Assembly: GCA_000181795.3 (NCBI GenBank)
Contig: CM012953.1
Location: forward strand, 3,302,540-3,361,153
Source of the DNA: Trichinella spiralis
Lineage: Eukaryota; Nematoda; Enoplea; Trichinellida; Trichinellidae
Reading direction: 5' to 3'
DNA length: 58,614 bases
Positions 39,144 through 51,489 of the stretch are shown one piece after another. Within the stretch, counting starts at the first letter, position 1. Each line of letters starts with the position of its first letter. The translations under genes were made by a program, and so were the position numbers. The notes under the pieces are model-generated. The model was not told the origin of the DNA and did not search any database. It saw only the letters and a program-made list of their open reading frames with translations.

Positions 39144-40285
39144 CAAGCAATTTGTTGTTTACAGTATCAAATAAAGGATATAAACTTTATATTCACTCAT
39201 TTTAAATTAAAATACAAATTCGATCAATTTGCATTCTAAAAGATATTTATTACTTATTGTTGTGCTTTTAAGTAAGAAATAATGGAAATAACGGTGATAC
39301 TGATCATGTGTGATCCCATTGAATTAGTGTTTGAAAAAGTCTCAGTAATTAATTTTTCATTTACACAACTTATTTACCTTTACATTCTTATTTACATGTT
39401 GAAGAACAAAAAGCATTATTGGTGAAACAAAATTCTTTAATTTAGCGAAGCAACGACTTGCTGCAGCAATGTAAATTACCTAAATTTTTTTCCCTCTCAT
39501 CAACGAGTTCCGTCGTTGCATAATTCTGAGAGTATCTTTCATTATCCGTACTGACTGAGTAATTCAAAGTTGTGCGTAGCTTGACTTCACTATGCCATGG
39601 TCTTCGCTGATGATTATCAACAAGAATTTGTGCATTCAGCATAGAGATATCAACAAGAATTATAATACGGTAAATAAGTAAATATGGTTATTAAGTTAAA
39701 AACTTCAACTAGTTCATCAACGAAAATGAATTTACAATGAAAAATTAGACAAACTGTTTATACGTTTGTGTTTGTATTTGTGTTATTGTGATTTTTGTTT
39801 GGGTGTTATGGAAAACCTGAAAATGAAGGCAAATTTAATTTTACGACTATGAACTTTCAGAAAACAAGTTTGCTTAAATTTAAAAGCAGGCTGCTTTTTA
39901 ATTTTATGATTCTTTCTAAATGATCCGCTTCAATCCAAAAGCTTAAACAGAACAACTAACTCATTTTTATTTTTTATGCTTGACTTTGTTCAGATTCCTG
40001 TCACCTATTGACAATTAGCATTACGTTTTAATTACATGAACTATAATTTATTATAATTTAATTAAGTTTAATGCATAAAGCTTAATCAATTTTAACGACA
40101 AACATAAACAACAAAAGAACATTGCAATACTTTGGAGCCATATGAAACAAGATAAACAGCTATTATGTTTCCCAAGCTAGAGTTTGAATTTCAACAAAAA
40201 ATGCCACTTTGCTCGAATTTTTTTGTTAGTTAAAGTTTTAATAACTGTACATTTAGCTACTAAATCTTAAAAAAAAATATATATA
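39144..40285. other. AT-rich intergenic stretch
   Basis: No supported gene or repeat was seen between DDX52 and the element nest. Confidence 0.4.
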
Positions 40286-40540
40286 TGTTGGAAACGGAAG
40301 ATACAGTAATCCTAGTACCTGAAGATCAACAGTGCGGCATTATCGGAACGGTATTGCCACCGATCAACACATTAAGTTTTTTACGCATCTTGTCGTGTGC
40401 GAGCGCGTGATAAAGTGGAGTGCGAGCATCGCAGACGAAACTACGATCTGAACGTGCGACCCTCATTCGTTGGTATCGAGTCTGTCTCGTCCTTAATCAC
40501 AATAAAGTTTGAGCATCAACTTGTGATTGTTTTCATTGCA
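40286..40540 (+). mobile_element. Possible solo LTR
   Basis: A GC-richer block runs TGTTGGAAACGG..TTTCATTGCA with AATAAAG near 40501. It has the LTR look (TG..CA, polyadenylation signal) but no second copy was found. Confidence 0.35.
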
Positions 40541-40660
40541 TCGACCACGGCTCTTCGGCTCTGCTGTGTGTCAATTTGAACTGCGCGCTGAAAATCATTA
40601 AGAATACAGTCCACTGCCAGTTGGCATATTTGCGTCGCCAACAATATATATGTGCAATAG

Positions 40661-40838
40661 TGTTACGATTCCAACAACCTGAGTATCTATAACCTACAGT
40701 AAAACAGATATTTTTAGAAAATGTTGTCGTTGTACTCGTGATAGTGGAACTTAGTATTGTCGTCTGTATATTCTTTTTTTGTGCATGCTTTTGTTTGTAT
40801 AGTTCATTCCTAGCTGCATAAAGCGTTTGCTCGGTTAA
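40661..40838 (+). mobile_element. Gypsy LTR, left part (split by piggyBac insertion)
   Basis: The left part starts TGTTACGATTCC, and the LTR continues at 43093-43137 after the piggyBac element, ending CGTTACA followed by TTGGCGACAACGAC, a primer-binding-like site. A related, uninterrupted copy lies at 12410-12565 in inverted orientation. Confidence 0.7.
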
Positions 40839-43092
40839 CCCTTTCGTGGCCGTTGTTGCCATATGGCAACATGATGTTTAGAGAACCGTAGCATTTGATC
40901 TGTTTTGTAATATTGCTCAGTATTTTTCTGTTTTGCTTTATCTTCCTTCTTCTTCATTTGTCGATAAATTTATTGCGCTGCTATATTTTGAAAAGTATTT
41001 GAAACATTCCTATACAAGGTACTTGCAGTGCATTAGCAAAATACAGTTCCAATTGTAGCAGAAGATGATATTTATTGAAAACCCCATAGTCACCATTGTG
41101 ATAATAAAAAAAATCAGCTATCGTCATGGATTGCGACTTGCACGTTCGTCTCACTAGAAGCGGAAGAATAATCCAAAAGCTCATTGTGCTGCCTGATGTA
41201 GATATATCTGAACCTGAAACGGACAGTGTTGATGATCAGAGATCGTCCTTTGTGGTTGAAAGTTCAGCGAAGTTAACATCTGATGATGAAGAAACTGAGA
41301 CTTTCAAGAAGACAGAATTTAGGTGGAAGAAAAAAAGAATGCCTCCTATAGATGCCACATTTAAGGGTATGTGGTGCTTGGTCACTTACTTCTAGATAAT
41401 AAATCTTTGCATTTGCAGAAACAGCATCTGATTCTTCATGCGTTTTGCAAGAACCAGTTGAATATTTTAGACAGTACTTCCATCCAACACTTTTAAACAT
41501 ATTGTTGAGCAATCTCACGTCTATGCGGCCCAGTGTAACTGGAATTTTCAGATAACTGAGTCTGAATTGGAAATATTTCTCAGAACGCTATTGAAAATGG
41601 GACTTGTTCCAATGCTGCGGTATTCGATGTACTGGTCTACGGAGCTGCGGTGTGATGCTATCGCGGATGCAATGAGTCGAAACAGGTTTCAGGAGGTACT
41701 GCGTTATTTTCATTTTAATGACAACAGTGAAGCGGTACTTGACCGAGAAAGCCCACGGTATGATCGACTGTTTAAAATACGACCTTTCATTGAGAGCATC
41801 TGTCAATCATGCCTGCGTTAGGAACAGGAAAAATACCAGTCGATTGACGAAGAAATCATCCCATATAAAGGAAGAAATAAGCTGAAACAGTACATCCCAA
41901 AGAAGCCAAAGAAATGGGGCATCAAAGTTAACACGCGGACAGGAGTGTCAGGGTTGCTGTACGACTTCTGCTTTTATGAAGGTAAAGTGCCAAGAGTAAA
42001 GAACCCCAATGGCTGCCTCAGTTTTGATGTTGTAATGAAGCTCTGTGAAACGGTTCCAAAACATCGAAATTTTAAAATATTTTTCGATAATTATTTCACC
42101 CACCTCGACCTGCAACTAAAACTATTAAAAAAAGGCATCACACCATTGGAACGATTCGGAGAAACAGACTGAAAAACGCGCCACTGAAAACGGAGAAAGA
42201 GTTGAAAAAGGCTGGTCGGGGTGCCTTCCAGGTCTCTGCACCACTGCAGAAAGTTCGTTCGTTCGCATCGTTCGATGGCACGACAGTGCAGTGGTGGATT
42301 TATCTTCCACTTGCGGCCTGTGTGTAAAGTAAAACAGTAAAATAAGAAAGAGAAAACCTTGGTCAACGTGTCCTGCCCGGCAATTGTAAAAGAGTACAAC
42401 AAGTACATGGACAGCGTAGATTTGGCGGGCATGTTGCGAGCACTGTACCGAATAGACTACCGCAGTAGAAAATGGTACAGAAGAATATTTTTTGGACAAT
42501 CCACGTGGCAGTAGTAAACGGGTGGCTGCAATACAAAAGAGACCTTAAAACAAGTGAAGCCGCCAGTGGCAGCCAGAAAGATTTAATGCAGTTCACGCTG
42601 GATGTTGCAGAAACCTTGACAAAAGTGAATAAAGCATATCCCAGAAAATCCCATGGTCGCATGTGTAACTTCTTCCAGCAGAAGGCGGGCAAGAAGACCA
42701 GAGCCAAGCACAGCCGCCAGATTAGACCAGGTTGCACAATGGCCAGAAGTCATACAACAAAAGAACCGATGCCGCGGCTGTGAAAAACATCAAGAGTGCG
42801 ATGCGTCAAAGGCAACATTCATCTTTGTTTGACACAGCAGCGAAACTGTTTTCAGGAATATCATAAAAATTAGTCCTTCATAATAACTATTCGATATTAT
42901 TTTTAGAAATAAAAGTACTGTTTGCTGACTTCAAAACATTGCACATTTTATACCCTTTAACGGCCGTTGTTGCCATATGGCAACATGACAAACTGCCAAT
43001 AATTTCATAAAAACAAATTATTATTCGTAAATAACGCTTAAATCAGTTATGTGAGTTACATTCAAAGTCAAAAAAATTTGGCCGTAAAAGGA
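40839..43092 (+). mobile_element. piggyBac-family DNA transposon with TTAA duplication
   Basis: TTAA lies at 40835-40838 and 43093-43096. The left end reads CCCTTTCGTGGCC and the right end, reverse-complemented, TCCTTTTACGGCC. A perfect 16-base palindrome GTTGCCATATGGCAAC lies 16 bases inside the left end (40855-40870) and again near the right end (42969-42984). The 38 bases around the right palindrome (from 42952) repeat the left terminus in direct orientation. The element encodes a decayed piggyBac transposase and sits in a gypsy LTR. Confidence 0.92.
41126..42783 (+). pseudogene. piggyBac transposase (DDE_Tnp_1_7), disrupted
   Basis: The start MDCDLHVRLTRSGRIIQK at 41126 leads to an acidic N-terminal region, then an intron-like gap ending TTTGCAG near 41419. 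The core reads ITESELEIFLRTLLKMGLVP, YFHFNDNSEAV, then the first catalytic Asp in QSIDEEIIPYKGR (codon 41846-41848), the second in IFFDNYFT (42086-42088), and the third region in YNKYMDSVDLAGMLRALYR (near 42410-42421). There is an in-frame TAG at 41819-41821 and frame changes near 41490-41540, 42140 and 42490, with a decayed stretch at about 42290-42350. No intact enzyme can be made from this copy. The last part resembles the ends of PGBD4-like proteins but lacks a clear RING-like finger. Confidence 0.88.
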
Positions 43093-43380
43093 TTAAATAA
43101 AAAGACTGACTTAGCAATAAAAATCGTTAACGTTACATTGGCGACAACGACAACGACAAACAACCCGGCAAGGAAGAAACTAGCGGAACGTTGAAGACCA
43201 TTATTCTTGACAGGACGATAGCAGTTCCGGAGCACTACGACGGTTCAAGCGATTGGGATGAATGGTTAGAACACTGCGAGTATGCCGCCGCAGTGAACGA
43301 CTGGAATAAGGCGAAAAAATGGAATGAGGATAATAAAATAGTTACCACTATCATTAAGCCAAATGGCGAGATGCACATTT
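43093..43380 (+). mobile_element. Right part of the gypsy LTR, primer-binding site and gag start
   Basis: After the TTAA, the LTR tail (AATAAAAATCG..GTTACA, ending 43137) leads to TTGGCGACAACGAC and a short gag-like frame with YDGSSDWDEWLEHCEYAAAV (from about 43194). Only this fragment remains. Confidence 0.6.
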
Positions 43381-43699
43381 CGCCAATTACCACTTCTCGC
43401 ACGGTATTCATTCCTGTAATATCTTGTTCACTTATAGATAAAGGTCTTTACTAACAACAGACACAACACACACACACACTTAACAGATAACATCCACACA
43501 AAAATACACACAATGACTACTGCATATATCGGATGGTCATGTGCAATTCTTATTTTGATTAACAAATTAATTACATATGCTACATCATCTCCTTTGCTTC
43601 TTTTTTGTGTTGCCAATGTTATGTAGTCTTGCCACTTTCCTGGAATGTTCCGCTTCCCACTGCTGCGTCTTAGATTCTCTTCGTTTGAAATGTTATTTT

Positions 43700-44731
43700 G
43701 TCTTCCAGTTTCCCTGTTATTCTTCTCAAATAGCTTTGGATCCTTCAGAACACTACTTCACTTTCTTAATTGATCCGCATGCCTCCGTTTTCTTTCTCCT
43801 GTCACGAGTACTTCATAAGACAATTTTCCTTTCAGAATGTTCTACGATTCCTGAACTCCATCCTTTATTCAGCTTGTTCTTTATCCACACTTCTCCTATC
43901 TCGAATTCTCTGCTGTTGCTCTTCCTATCATGATACATTTTCTGCTTCTGTATTCGTTATCTCTTTTGATGTTCATATCCGGCTTAATTTTGTCTAACAA
44001 GGTGGGTAATCTTCTTCCCACGTGGAATTCTGCTGGAGATCGTCCTGTTGTCTTGTGTGATATATTCCTATATGATAATAATAATTTCTGAACTCGCCTA
44101 CTTATTTCGCCTTCGTCGTTTTTAGCTGCTCGCATTCTTCTTTTAAATGTTCTCATAAATCTCTCTGCCAGACCATTTGTTTACAGATGGTACGCACTTG
44201 TGGCAATGTGTTAGACACGATTTTGTCTACAAAGATCTCAAAATCCTTGTGATCGGAACACTGGACCGATGTCTGTTACGATGGTAGCTGGTACTCCATG
44301 TCTAGTAAACCATTCTCGTAACTTCTCAATTAGAGCTTTTGTTATCATTTTCATCATTCCGACTTCAGACGATTTGGAATACGCGTCGATTGCTATAAAC
44401 TATTGTCTTTCTTGAAAAGGTCCTCTAAAATCCAAGTGGATTCGTGTCCATGGTTTGGACGGTGTATGCCAGGAGAATAATGGTGCTTCCAATTCATTTT
44501 CTCGATTCTCTTGGTATGGATAACACTTTTCCACAAACGGCTGAATATCTTGGTCACAGTTCGGTCACAGATATAATATCTCGTGAGCGTTTTTATGGCC
44601 GCTATGCCAGGATGTCCTTCATGTAGCACTTTCAGAATTTTCCCTCTGAGTGTTTCTGGAATTATAATTCTCTCCATGGAATTCCATCTTTCCCATGGAA
44701 CAGTTCTAATACGCGTCCCATCATCTACCAA
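43700..44731 (-). mobile_element. Ty3/gypsy integrase fragment
   Basis: On the minus strand an H2C2-type region (IPETLRGKILKVLHEGHPG near 44.65 kb) is followed by integrase core and C-terminal pieces (LLLSYRNISHKTTGRSPAE near 44.05 kb). This is the style of gypsy pol 3' ends. Broken, and joined directly to the BEL element on the right. Confidence 0.75.
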
Positions 44732-44734
44732 CCT

Positions 44735-47700
44735 TTATTCACGTTGTCTTCCGCTATTAAAACGATGTCTCCTACATTCGGTTCCATAATATCGCCACTC
44801 CATTTCGATGGAGTACAAAACGTAACTATACTCTGATCTCCATTTTTTCCAGAAGTGGGCGATCAGTTTCTTTCGGTAACGCCAACGCTTTGTCAAACCT
44901 CCGATGGCATTCGTAGTTGATTCAAGGTGATTTAGGCAGTAAGGTGCATCTGAAGAATGGGATCTGAAAATCAATCTATCAAAAAATGGGATGGGGTCAA
45001 CGCATTCAAATGTCATCACCAACAAAAGTTAAGGGACGAGCTTTCATTTGTGCTTCAATTCCGCACAGGACTGTAGCTAACTCTTCCTCGTCAAGTGATG
45101 TTCTACGTAGTGCCTTCCTCAACGCCGTCTTCACCAACCGAACCAAAAGTTCCAAGTACCCACCACACCATGGCGCTCGAGGTGTTATATACTTCCATTC
45201 TATTCTCTTCGATGTCAAAGTGCGGTGTGTTTCACGTACCAATTCGTTGATACTCTGTCCAATTTCTTTGAACGATGTGAAATTATCGGATTGGATAATC
45301 CTAGGTTGGCCTCGCCGGGCGAAGAATCGATCATGGGCTTGTAAAAACCGTTGTGCGGTTAAACTGGATACTAATTCCAAATGGATTGCTCGCGTTGTCA
45401 TACACGTAAAGAGACAAATATACACTTTTCTAACCGAATTTCCTTCTCGCACATACAAAGGGCCAGCTAAGTCTGACCCGTGTTCTCAAAGGGCGAGACT
45501 TCGACCACTCTTTGGCGACTCTCAGTAAATCGCTCATCTTCGGTAGAAAAGGTTTGGGTTAAGAATTCTGGTTTGGAAAAGGTCTCTTTTTTACAAGTCA
45601 CGCATTCTTTTATCACCTGTTTCACGATAGAGCGACCATTCACCATCCAATATCTCTGGTGTAGACAAGACAGTGCATGATCGACTCCAGCATGTAAATG
45701 TCGAATGTGTTGATCTCTCACCAACAGCTTCACTAACGGGTGTTGATTTGACAACAGGAGTGGATATTTCGTGTGGAACGGGAGGTCGGAGTGTCGTAAA
45801 CGTCCACTAAATCGAAGCATTCCGTTATCATCGATATATGGATTCAATGGCCATAATCTGCTACTTTTCGGCAGTTTCTCTCTCGTTTCAGTAATACCAA
45901 TTCTTCGGGGAATTCTTCGTTCTGTAACGTTTTCAACCAGAATTGTTCCGCTTGATCGATTTCTCGCACGTGGAGCGGAGTTGTCTTTCGCTCTTCAGGA
46001 GTTACTTTGCAGTTTGTAATAAAACAAAAGACGTAAGCTGTAACGTTAAGCAGTTTCGTCAGACTACTATATTTCTGGACATCTAGAACTGCTTCGGTTT
46101 TTGCTTGCACGTGTAACTCACAAGTTGATTTCCGAACTTCAGCTTGAAATTCTGGGCTCCTATCTATGGTTAGTTCTAGCTTTGCCGTAGGCCAAGCATC
46201 TTCACATTCTGTTAACCAATGTGGACCATGCCACCACAAATTATTACTCACCAGGTCCTTCAGACGGCATCCTCTAGTTAAAACATCAGCGGGGTTGTCG
46301 GTAGTGGGGCAGTATCTCCACCACTGCGCATCCGTCAGCTCTAATAGGGATTATACTCTATTTCCCACGAAAGCTTTCCACCTATAGTTATCCCCTTGGA
46401 TCCATCGAAGTGCTATTTGGCTGTCTGTAGAACAGACAATCCTACTAAATTTCACTTCTAGACTGGTCTTTACGAAAGAAACAAGTCTGGCTGTGATCAA
46501 GGCCGCCATCAACTCTAATCGTGGTAGGGTTACTCTTTTTACTGGCGCGATTCGGGTCTTACTCATTACCAAGTTCGTAATGATCTCACCCAATACGGTA
46601 GCTATTCTCAGATAGACCGTACTCCCGTACACCATCTCTGATGCATCTCCCTACCCATACAACTCTACCTCTTTGATGCAATCAGTTCCAACTAGTAACA
46701 AACACCTGGGTAGCCTTATTTCTAATATCGATGGAATTTCGGTTATCCAATCTTGCCAGTCTTTCAGCATGTTCTGTGGGAGAGGGATATCCCAATCAAT
46801 TCCTTTTCGCCACAGTACTTGTAACATACGTTTGGCTTTGACCAAAAACGGAGACAGATATCCTAGCGGATCAAAATTCTTCATAACCTCACTCATCATT
46901 CCCCTCTTTGTCATCTGCTGATCAGACCTTTCGACACAGATTGCTGGGAAGGTGATTGTGTCTTCCTTGTTATCCCACACGATCCCTAGTGCCATTTTCG
47001 GTTTGCAATCTGATGCAACATCCTTTTCCGGGAGGGATCGCAGTACTGTTGGTTCATTACTTGACCATTTCGTTAAGCAAAATCCCGCGGTCTCCATCAA
47101 CTGCTTCAATTCTTTCACACATCCTACTGTTTCCGTTCTATCGTCGAGTGAAAACAACAGGTCATCCACACTAGTTGGCACGTTTTGTCCCAATGCGGAT
47201 TCAGAAGATCTAAGAGATTACGTACCAACGTAGGTGAAGACAATTCCGCGCGAGTTCTCAAATTAAACAATTCCATCATGATTTCTACAGCGGTGATTCG
47301 GGAAGAAGTCAGGTCTTTCCCCAGCGCTCTGAGCTCTCGTACATTCAGATTCAGTCGATTATGTAACTGCTGCAATTTTTCAGCCGAGGTTCCTACGCAC
47401 GGTTCCATCTCCAATAATTTTCTGATATGATTTTGTATCACCACATCTTTGCGACCAAAACGGTTCTTCAAAATTTCTATTGCAGCAAAGTAATTAGATG
47501 CTGTCTAAGATAAGCCATCTACTGCTGCAAGAGAAGAGCCGCTGAGAATTGAACGTAGATATGAGAACTTTGCTGAGTCGCTAATATCCTGGCGCGTATG
47601 GATACAGTCTTTAAATTGTTCCCAGAAAGCAGTAAATTCCAAGACGTCATTATGAAACGTTGGTAGTTCATATCGTAGCAGACGAACGTTGCCGGTGATG

Positions 47701-48136
47701 TCGCTTCCGTTCTTCACAAGCTCGGCGTTTTTTCCCTCGGTCTGTTTCTCAGTGAAATCTTCTGCGATAGATCAGATCTGTATGATTTCATTTTCGAGTG
47801 TTCTAAACTCGTCAATTTCTATTTTCTAAGTCATTCTGACTCAGTCCTTATTCTAACTCTTCTTGGAGAAGTTGCATCTTTTCGAACTGCTTCTCAAGGT
47901 CCTTCAATGCGTTCCGAACCTTATTTCGCGCTGCATTGTCAGTGTAAAGCTGGAGAATCTCTTCCGTCCATTTAAGGAGTCGAATCTTGTAACCAGCTTG
48001 CTTCTTCTACAGACCTTCAGCTCTCATATTCCAACCTTGAACTGAAGATCTGTCAAATGGAACTTGCTCAGCAGTTTCAAAGTCGTATCGAGCTGTGTTC
48101 TTTGTTTTTCCGCAGCTCCCGGCTCGTGGCACCAAG
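44735..48136 (-). mobile_element. BEL/Pao retrotransposon fossil (gag to integrase)
   Basis: On the minus strand a gag domain lies near 47.7 kb ([20 protein letters not shown]). Reverse transcriptase is at 47.2-46.65 kb (SVDDLLFSLDD, LTKWSSNEPTVLRSLP). RNase H is near 46.6-46.35 kb (VTLPRLELMAALITARLVSF) and an integrase zinc region near 45.8 kb. The integrase core is at 45458-45006 (MTTRAIHLELVSSL, RIIQSDNFTSFK). A C-terminal DUF5641-like piece at 45025-44735 carries LTKRWRYRKKLIAHFWKKWR. The parts are in canonical order. It is broken in many places. Confidence 0.93.
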
Positions 48137-48345
48137 AATAATATATAGAAAAAGTAGAGACAATAAAGTAAGGCTTCCTGTATGGTTCTTGCCGCGAGTT
48201 ACGAAATTCAAATAAGCAAGAACAACCGTAAATGATTGTCCCTCGTAAAGCTTCAATAATACTGATTCCTACTAATAACCTCTTCTTCTGCTTCATGAAT
48301 GAATCGAGTAATATACAAATATTGTGTATTGTTGCAAATATTGTT
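48137..48345 (-). mobile_element. Probable 5' LTR of the BEL/Pao fossil
   Basis: In element sense this precedes TTGGTGCCACGAGCCGGGA, the same primer-binding-type sequence found after the LTR of the BEL at 57.5 kb. The exact left border is uncertain. Confidence 0.55.
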
Positions 48346-48350
48346 CCTCA

Positions 48351-48938
48351 CTAGTCGTCGATAATCACAAGGTGGATCACTTCGTGTGGTGCAAAGAGCC
48401 CCAGTGCATCGGCCACGTTCTTCCGAATAAAGGAGCTCTGGGAACCAGGATCGAGAAAGCAGTGGACAACCATACCTTGGCCATCCTTCCCGAAAGTGCG
48501 TGCGCGCACGCTCTGCAGGCGGACTTGATGAGCGCCTCCACTCGCGGTCAACATGCAGCTCTGAGACTTCAGTGGCTCAGACGTTTTGTCCTGAAACGGC
48601 GTCTGCGGAGGGTGCAGAAGCCCATGATGATGACCCTCACATCCAGACACCGAACATTTCCGTCCCGCCCTGCAAGCTCTCGCCTGGTGGCCATTCTGCA
48701 GACACCATAAGCACAACTTATTCTTGACTGCCATGCTGGAGCACGCCTGAACGTCTGCCTTCCGAAACTCTTCACAAAAGACAACGTGGTTGGCACTCCT
48801 ACAGAATGGGCGGCTGCTGGTGATTGTCGCGTGCAGCACGGTTGAGAACACCTTTGCTGGCGGCCTGTTTCGCTTTTCAGGGGTTCGGCGTAACTCTCGA
48901 CGATCTGGTCTTGTATCTTGGGTCGTACCACTTGACAA
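48351..48938 (-). mobile_element. Second BEL/Pao fragment (gag zinc knuckles and protease)
   Basis: A 195-codon minus-strand frame has CLWCLQNGHQARAC and CSVSGCEGHHHGLLH knuckles, then FLDPGSQSSFIRKNVADALG, the Pao protease active-site block. It abuts the LTR of the first BEL. Broken and truncated. Confidence 0.8.
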
Positions 48939-49136
48939 TCAGTCCTCCACCTAAGAGGGCAGTCGCTGCACGCTTCGTGGCGGCCTGAACTTAAGCGAAG
49001 TCAATGAAGTCTCATAGGTCGTTCTTCGCGCCCGAACCCGACTGCACGTTGATGTCGAGAAACCCTTCCGCTAGAAAAGGCAGGAAGGCTTCGTTTGCAG
49101 TCATATCTCCCGTCGACGGGTCTTTACCCATGGCGA

Positions 49137-49577
49137 TCAGGCATCGGAGTTGTCGTGTGATCTCGTCCACCAGGGTGTAGATGCCGCACCCTCAGTCGGT
49201 GCATGGTTTGACGTCCCGGAGTGGTGGCAGTGATACAGTGATTGCAAACTGCGGTTCCTTGGCTTTGACGGAATGATCAACCGTATTCCCCATAGTAGAA
49301 AACCTCCTGCTTCTGTAATGTCAAGCCCTCGCACGAAAAATGGACGCAGTTCCGGTGCAAGTTTTGACGAATCTGCCGTCCATCCTTGGCGGATGAGTTG
49401 CAACACCTTTTTCAACAACGCGTCTTGACTTGTTTGCTCGCGAACCTCTTTGACCGATACCAGTGGTTCCATTATTTCATCCAGAAAAGCAAAGGACCCA
49501 ACTTCCGTGGGGGTAGCATCCTGCAGGCAATCATTTTCGACCACGTGGACCAGGTACAGATGAACGTTAGTCGCCAA
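49137..49577 (-). mobile_element. Ty3/gypsy pre-integrase fragment
   Basis: The minus-strand peptide reads QTSQDALLKKVLQLIRQGW, then LLWGIRLIIPSKPRNRSL, the spacer before the gypsy integrase zinc finger. Broken. Confidence 0.65.
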
Positions 49578-49660
49578 CCTTTGGAATCGATGGAAAAAGG
49601 ACTACATCGTGAACTTGTCGCAAAGGAAGAAATTGTGAACAAATAAGCAAGAACCACACG

Positions 49661-50074
49661 TTGGAGACCATGATAAATGACCGATGGCAAGAGTCATCGA
49701 AGTACCCCGGAAGCAACCCAGTGGTTCGAATGGTGAAAGTTAAGACGCTCAGAGGAAGGTACAATCGACCAGTACGTACATCACGTTTACCAGAGCCTAC
49801 GGTAGAAACTGATGGACTCCGCCCATCGCGGGGAAGTATGTTACAGACAGCAGGAACTGATTAATACACGATCATTGTTATGGTATGAAGCCTCAGGCGG
49901 AAACATCCATACACCGAACCTGAACATCTACAGTATACAGTCACAAAAAATATTGATTGAACTCTCTTCAGTTAGTATTTACATTTCCGCTTGATATTGG
50001 CTAATAAACGTTTATTGTTTCTGTTCTTGCTGTGCATCGGTTTACGGAATAGCCGCAGACGCGGGGCTATAACA
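49661..50074 (+). mobile_element. BEL/Pao 3' end: pol C-terminus plus LTR (49839-50074)
   Basis: The plus-strand peptide SNPVVRMVKVKTLRGRYNRP fits the end of the Pao DUF5641 region. It leads into an LTR-like segment from TGTTACAGACAGC to GGGGCTATAACA, with AATAAACG near 50003. The rest of the element is missing. Confidence 0.6.
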
Positions 50075-50559
50075 ACCATCAAGTAAGTTGTACAGTAAAT
50101 AGAGGGTGTAAATTACGTGTGTGTAATGAGCAGTGCGAGATTCCTAGTATTTTAGACGAGCGTGTTGGGAGAACAACTCCACGACGAAATTTAGAATTGT
50201 ATTCGATGGGTCAGCAAAGTACAAACGTATCTCCCTCAATGAGTTTAGGATTATTGCATTGTGTTTGTGCTTACAAGAATAAAAGGATCTACCTTCGAAC
50301 TTGTATGGACTTACGCGCTCGACGAATAGTTCTCTGTGAACAACTTGAGCAAAGTATATCTAGGCTACCCGAACGAACTAATTGAGAGTTCGTAACGATC
50401 GCTATAATAAGTTCATTACGTCGCAGGCGGAACTGAATTCCCACCAAATTAAATACAGTACATTCTTGACTCGAACATAGAAGACACCGACGTCGAAACA
50501 TCGGTAACACTAGCAACTAACTGCAAGAGAGAACAGGCTACCGTAACATGCTCATTTGA
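50075..50559. other. Element debris between BEL 3' end and gypsy gag
   Basis: Bases 50520-50595 loosely resemble 30030-30089 (gypsy LTR), sharing GAG.ATCATTA..TACAGTA. No coding region is called. Confidence 0.35.
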
Positions 50560-51394
50560 GAATCATTAAATACAGTAGATGAATCGTGCATTACCAGGTA
50601 CAAATTCAGATGGCATATTAAAAATGGACCTGACTTCGCCGGATCCGCACCTATTTTCCATTGTCCAACACGTCCACACTGTTGACATCTGTCGCTCTTG
50701 TGGCTGCAGCCAGACACTCAACGGTCCATCTTGCCACAACGCTGACATCCAGACTTCTTATTTCCGTCCATCTGAGCGGGCACTTTGCTTTTGCCTCATC
50801 CTTCTCTAAACACCGCATCGGGTCTGACGTACCGTGGCAAGCGGCTGAACACCAGGCGCATCTTCAACTGTTGGGCGTCATGTGGCCACCTATCGATCAG
50901 CAGCTTCCATCTGCTGGGTTGATTGAATTATTTTTTTCAAAAGCCAAGTCAGATTGCAACAATAACCGTCGTTTCATGGCGTCACTGTGCAGGCCAAAAA
51001 TAAATTGATCACGCAATGCCGAAGACAAGTGCGTATGAAAAGCACAATTTAACGACAACCGCTTCAGCTCAGCTACGAAAGATTGGACACTGTCAACAAG
51101 CATTCCGTCTGCAGTTGAGGAACTTCTGTCGCTCCACAACTTCCAACGTGACTGGCTGAAAATGATCCGTCAAAATACCAACATCGTGGTTGGATCCTTC
51201 GGTAGGACATGATTCGCCAACAGTTGAAAATGCTTATTGCCCATGACGGTGAAGTAAACGCTGTGCGTTCACCTTCCGGAACCGAATTCATCATCAGTTA
51301 CTGCTTAAACCGCGAAATGTTAACCGGAAACTGACGTATCGTCGAGTCAAAAGGGCCGATAGCACAAATGAACATCACACTCGTCGCCAAATGT
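50560..51394 (-). mobile_element. Ty3/gypsy gag fragment
   Basis: The minus-strand peptide SVQSFVAELKRLSLNCAFHT followed by SALRDQFIFGLHSD fits gypsy gag, with degenerate zinc-knuckle cysteines near 50.7 kb. A TTTGGCGACGAGTG primer-binding-like site lies just upstream in element sense (about 51.39 kb). Broken. Confidence 0.75.
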
Positions 51395-51480
51395 TGTGCC
51401 TGTGCTCAATGCTCTTTATTTCTATATTTACCAACTAAGTATTACAGTAACGTGATCATCAAGAATTAATAATGTGACGC
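51395..51480 (-). mobile_element. LTR end of the gypsy gag fragment
   Basis: In element sense it ends AATAAAGAGC..GCACAACA, immediately before the primer-binding site. Its 5' border is lost or cut by the next LTR. Confidence 0.55.
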
Positions 51481-51489
51481 ACTACATAT

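Noticed and set aside
42091-42737. Three overlapping minus-strand frames of about 120 codons
   Set aside because: They are antisense to piggyBac transposase sequence with recognisable motifs on the plus strand.
50300-50600. A second copy of the 29.9-kb gypsy LTR
   Set aside because: The resemblance is limited to about 60 bases at modest identity and lacks clear TG..CA borders.
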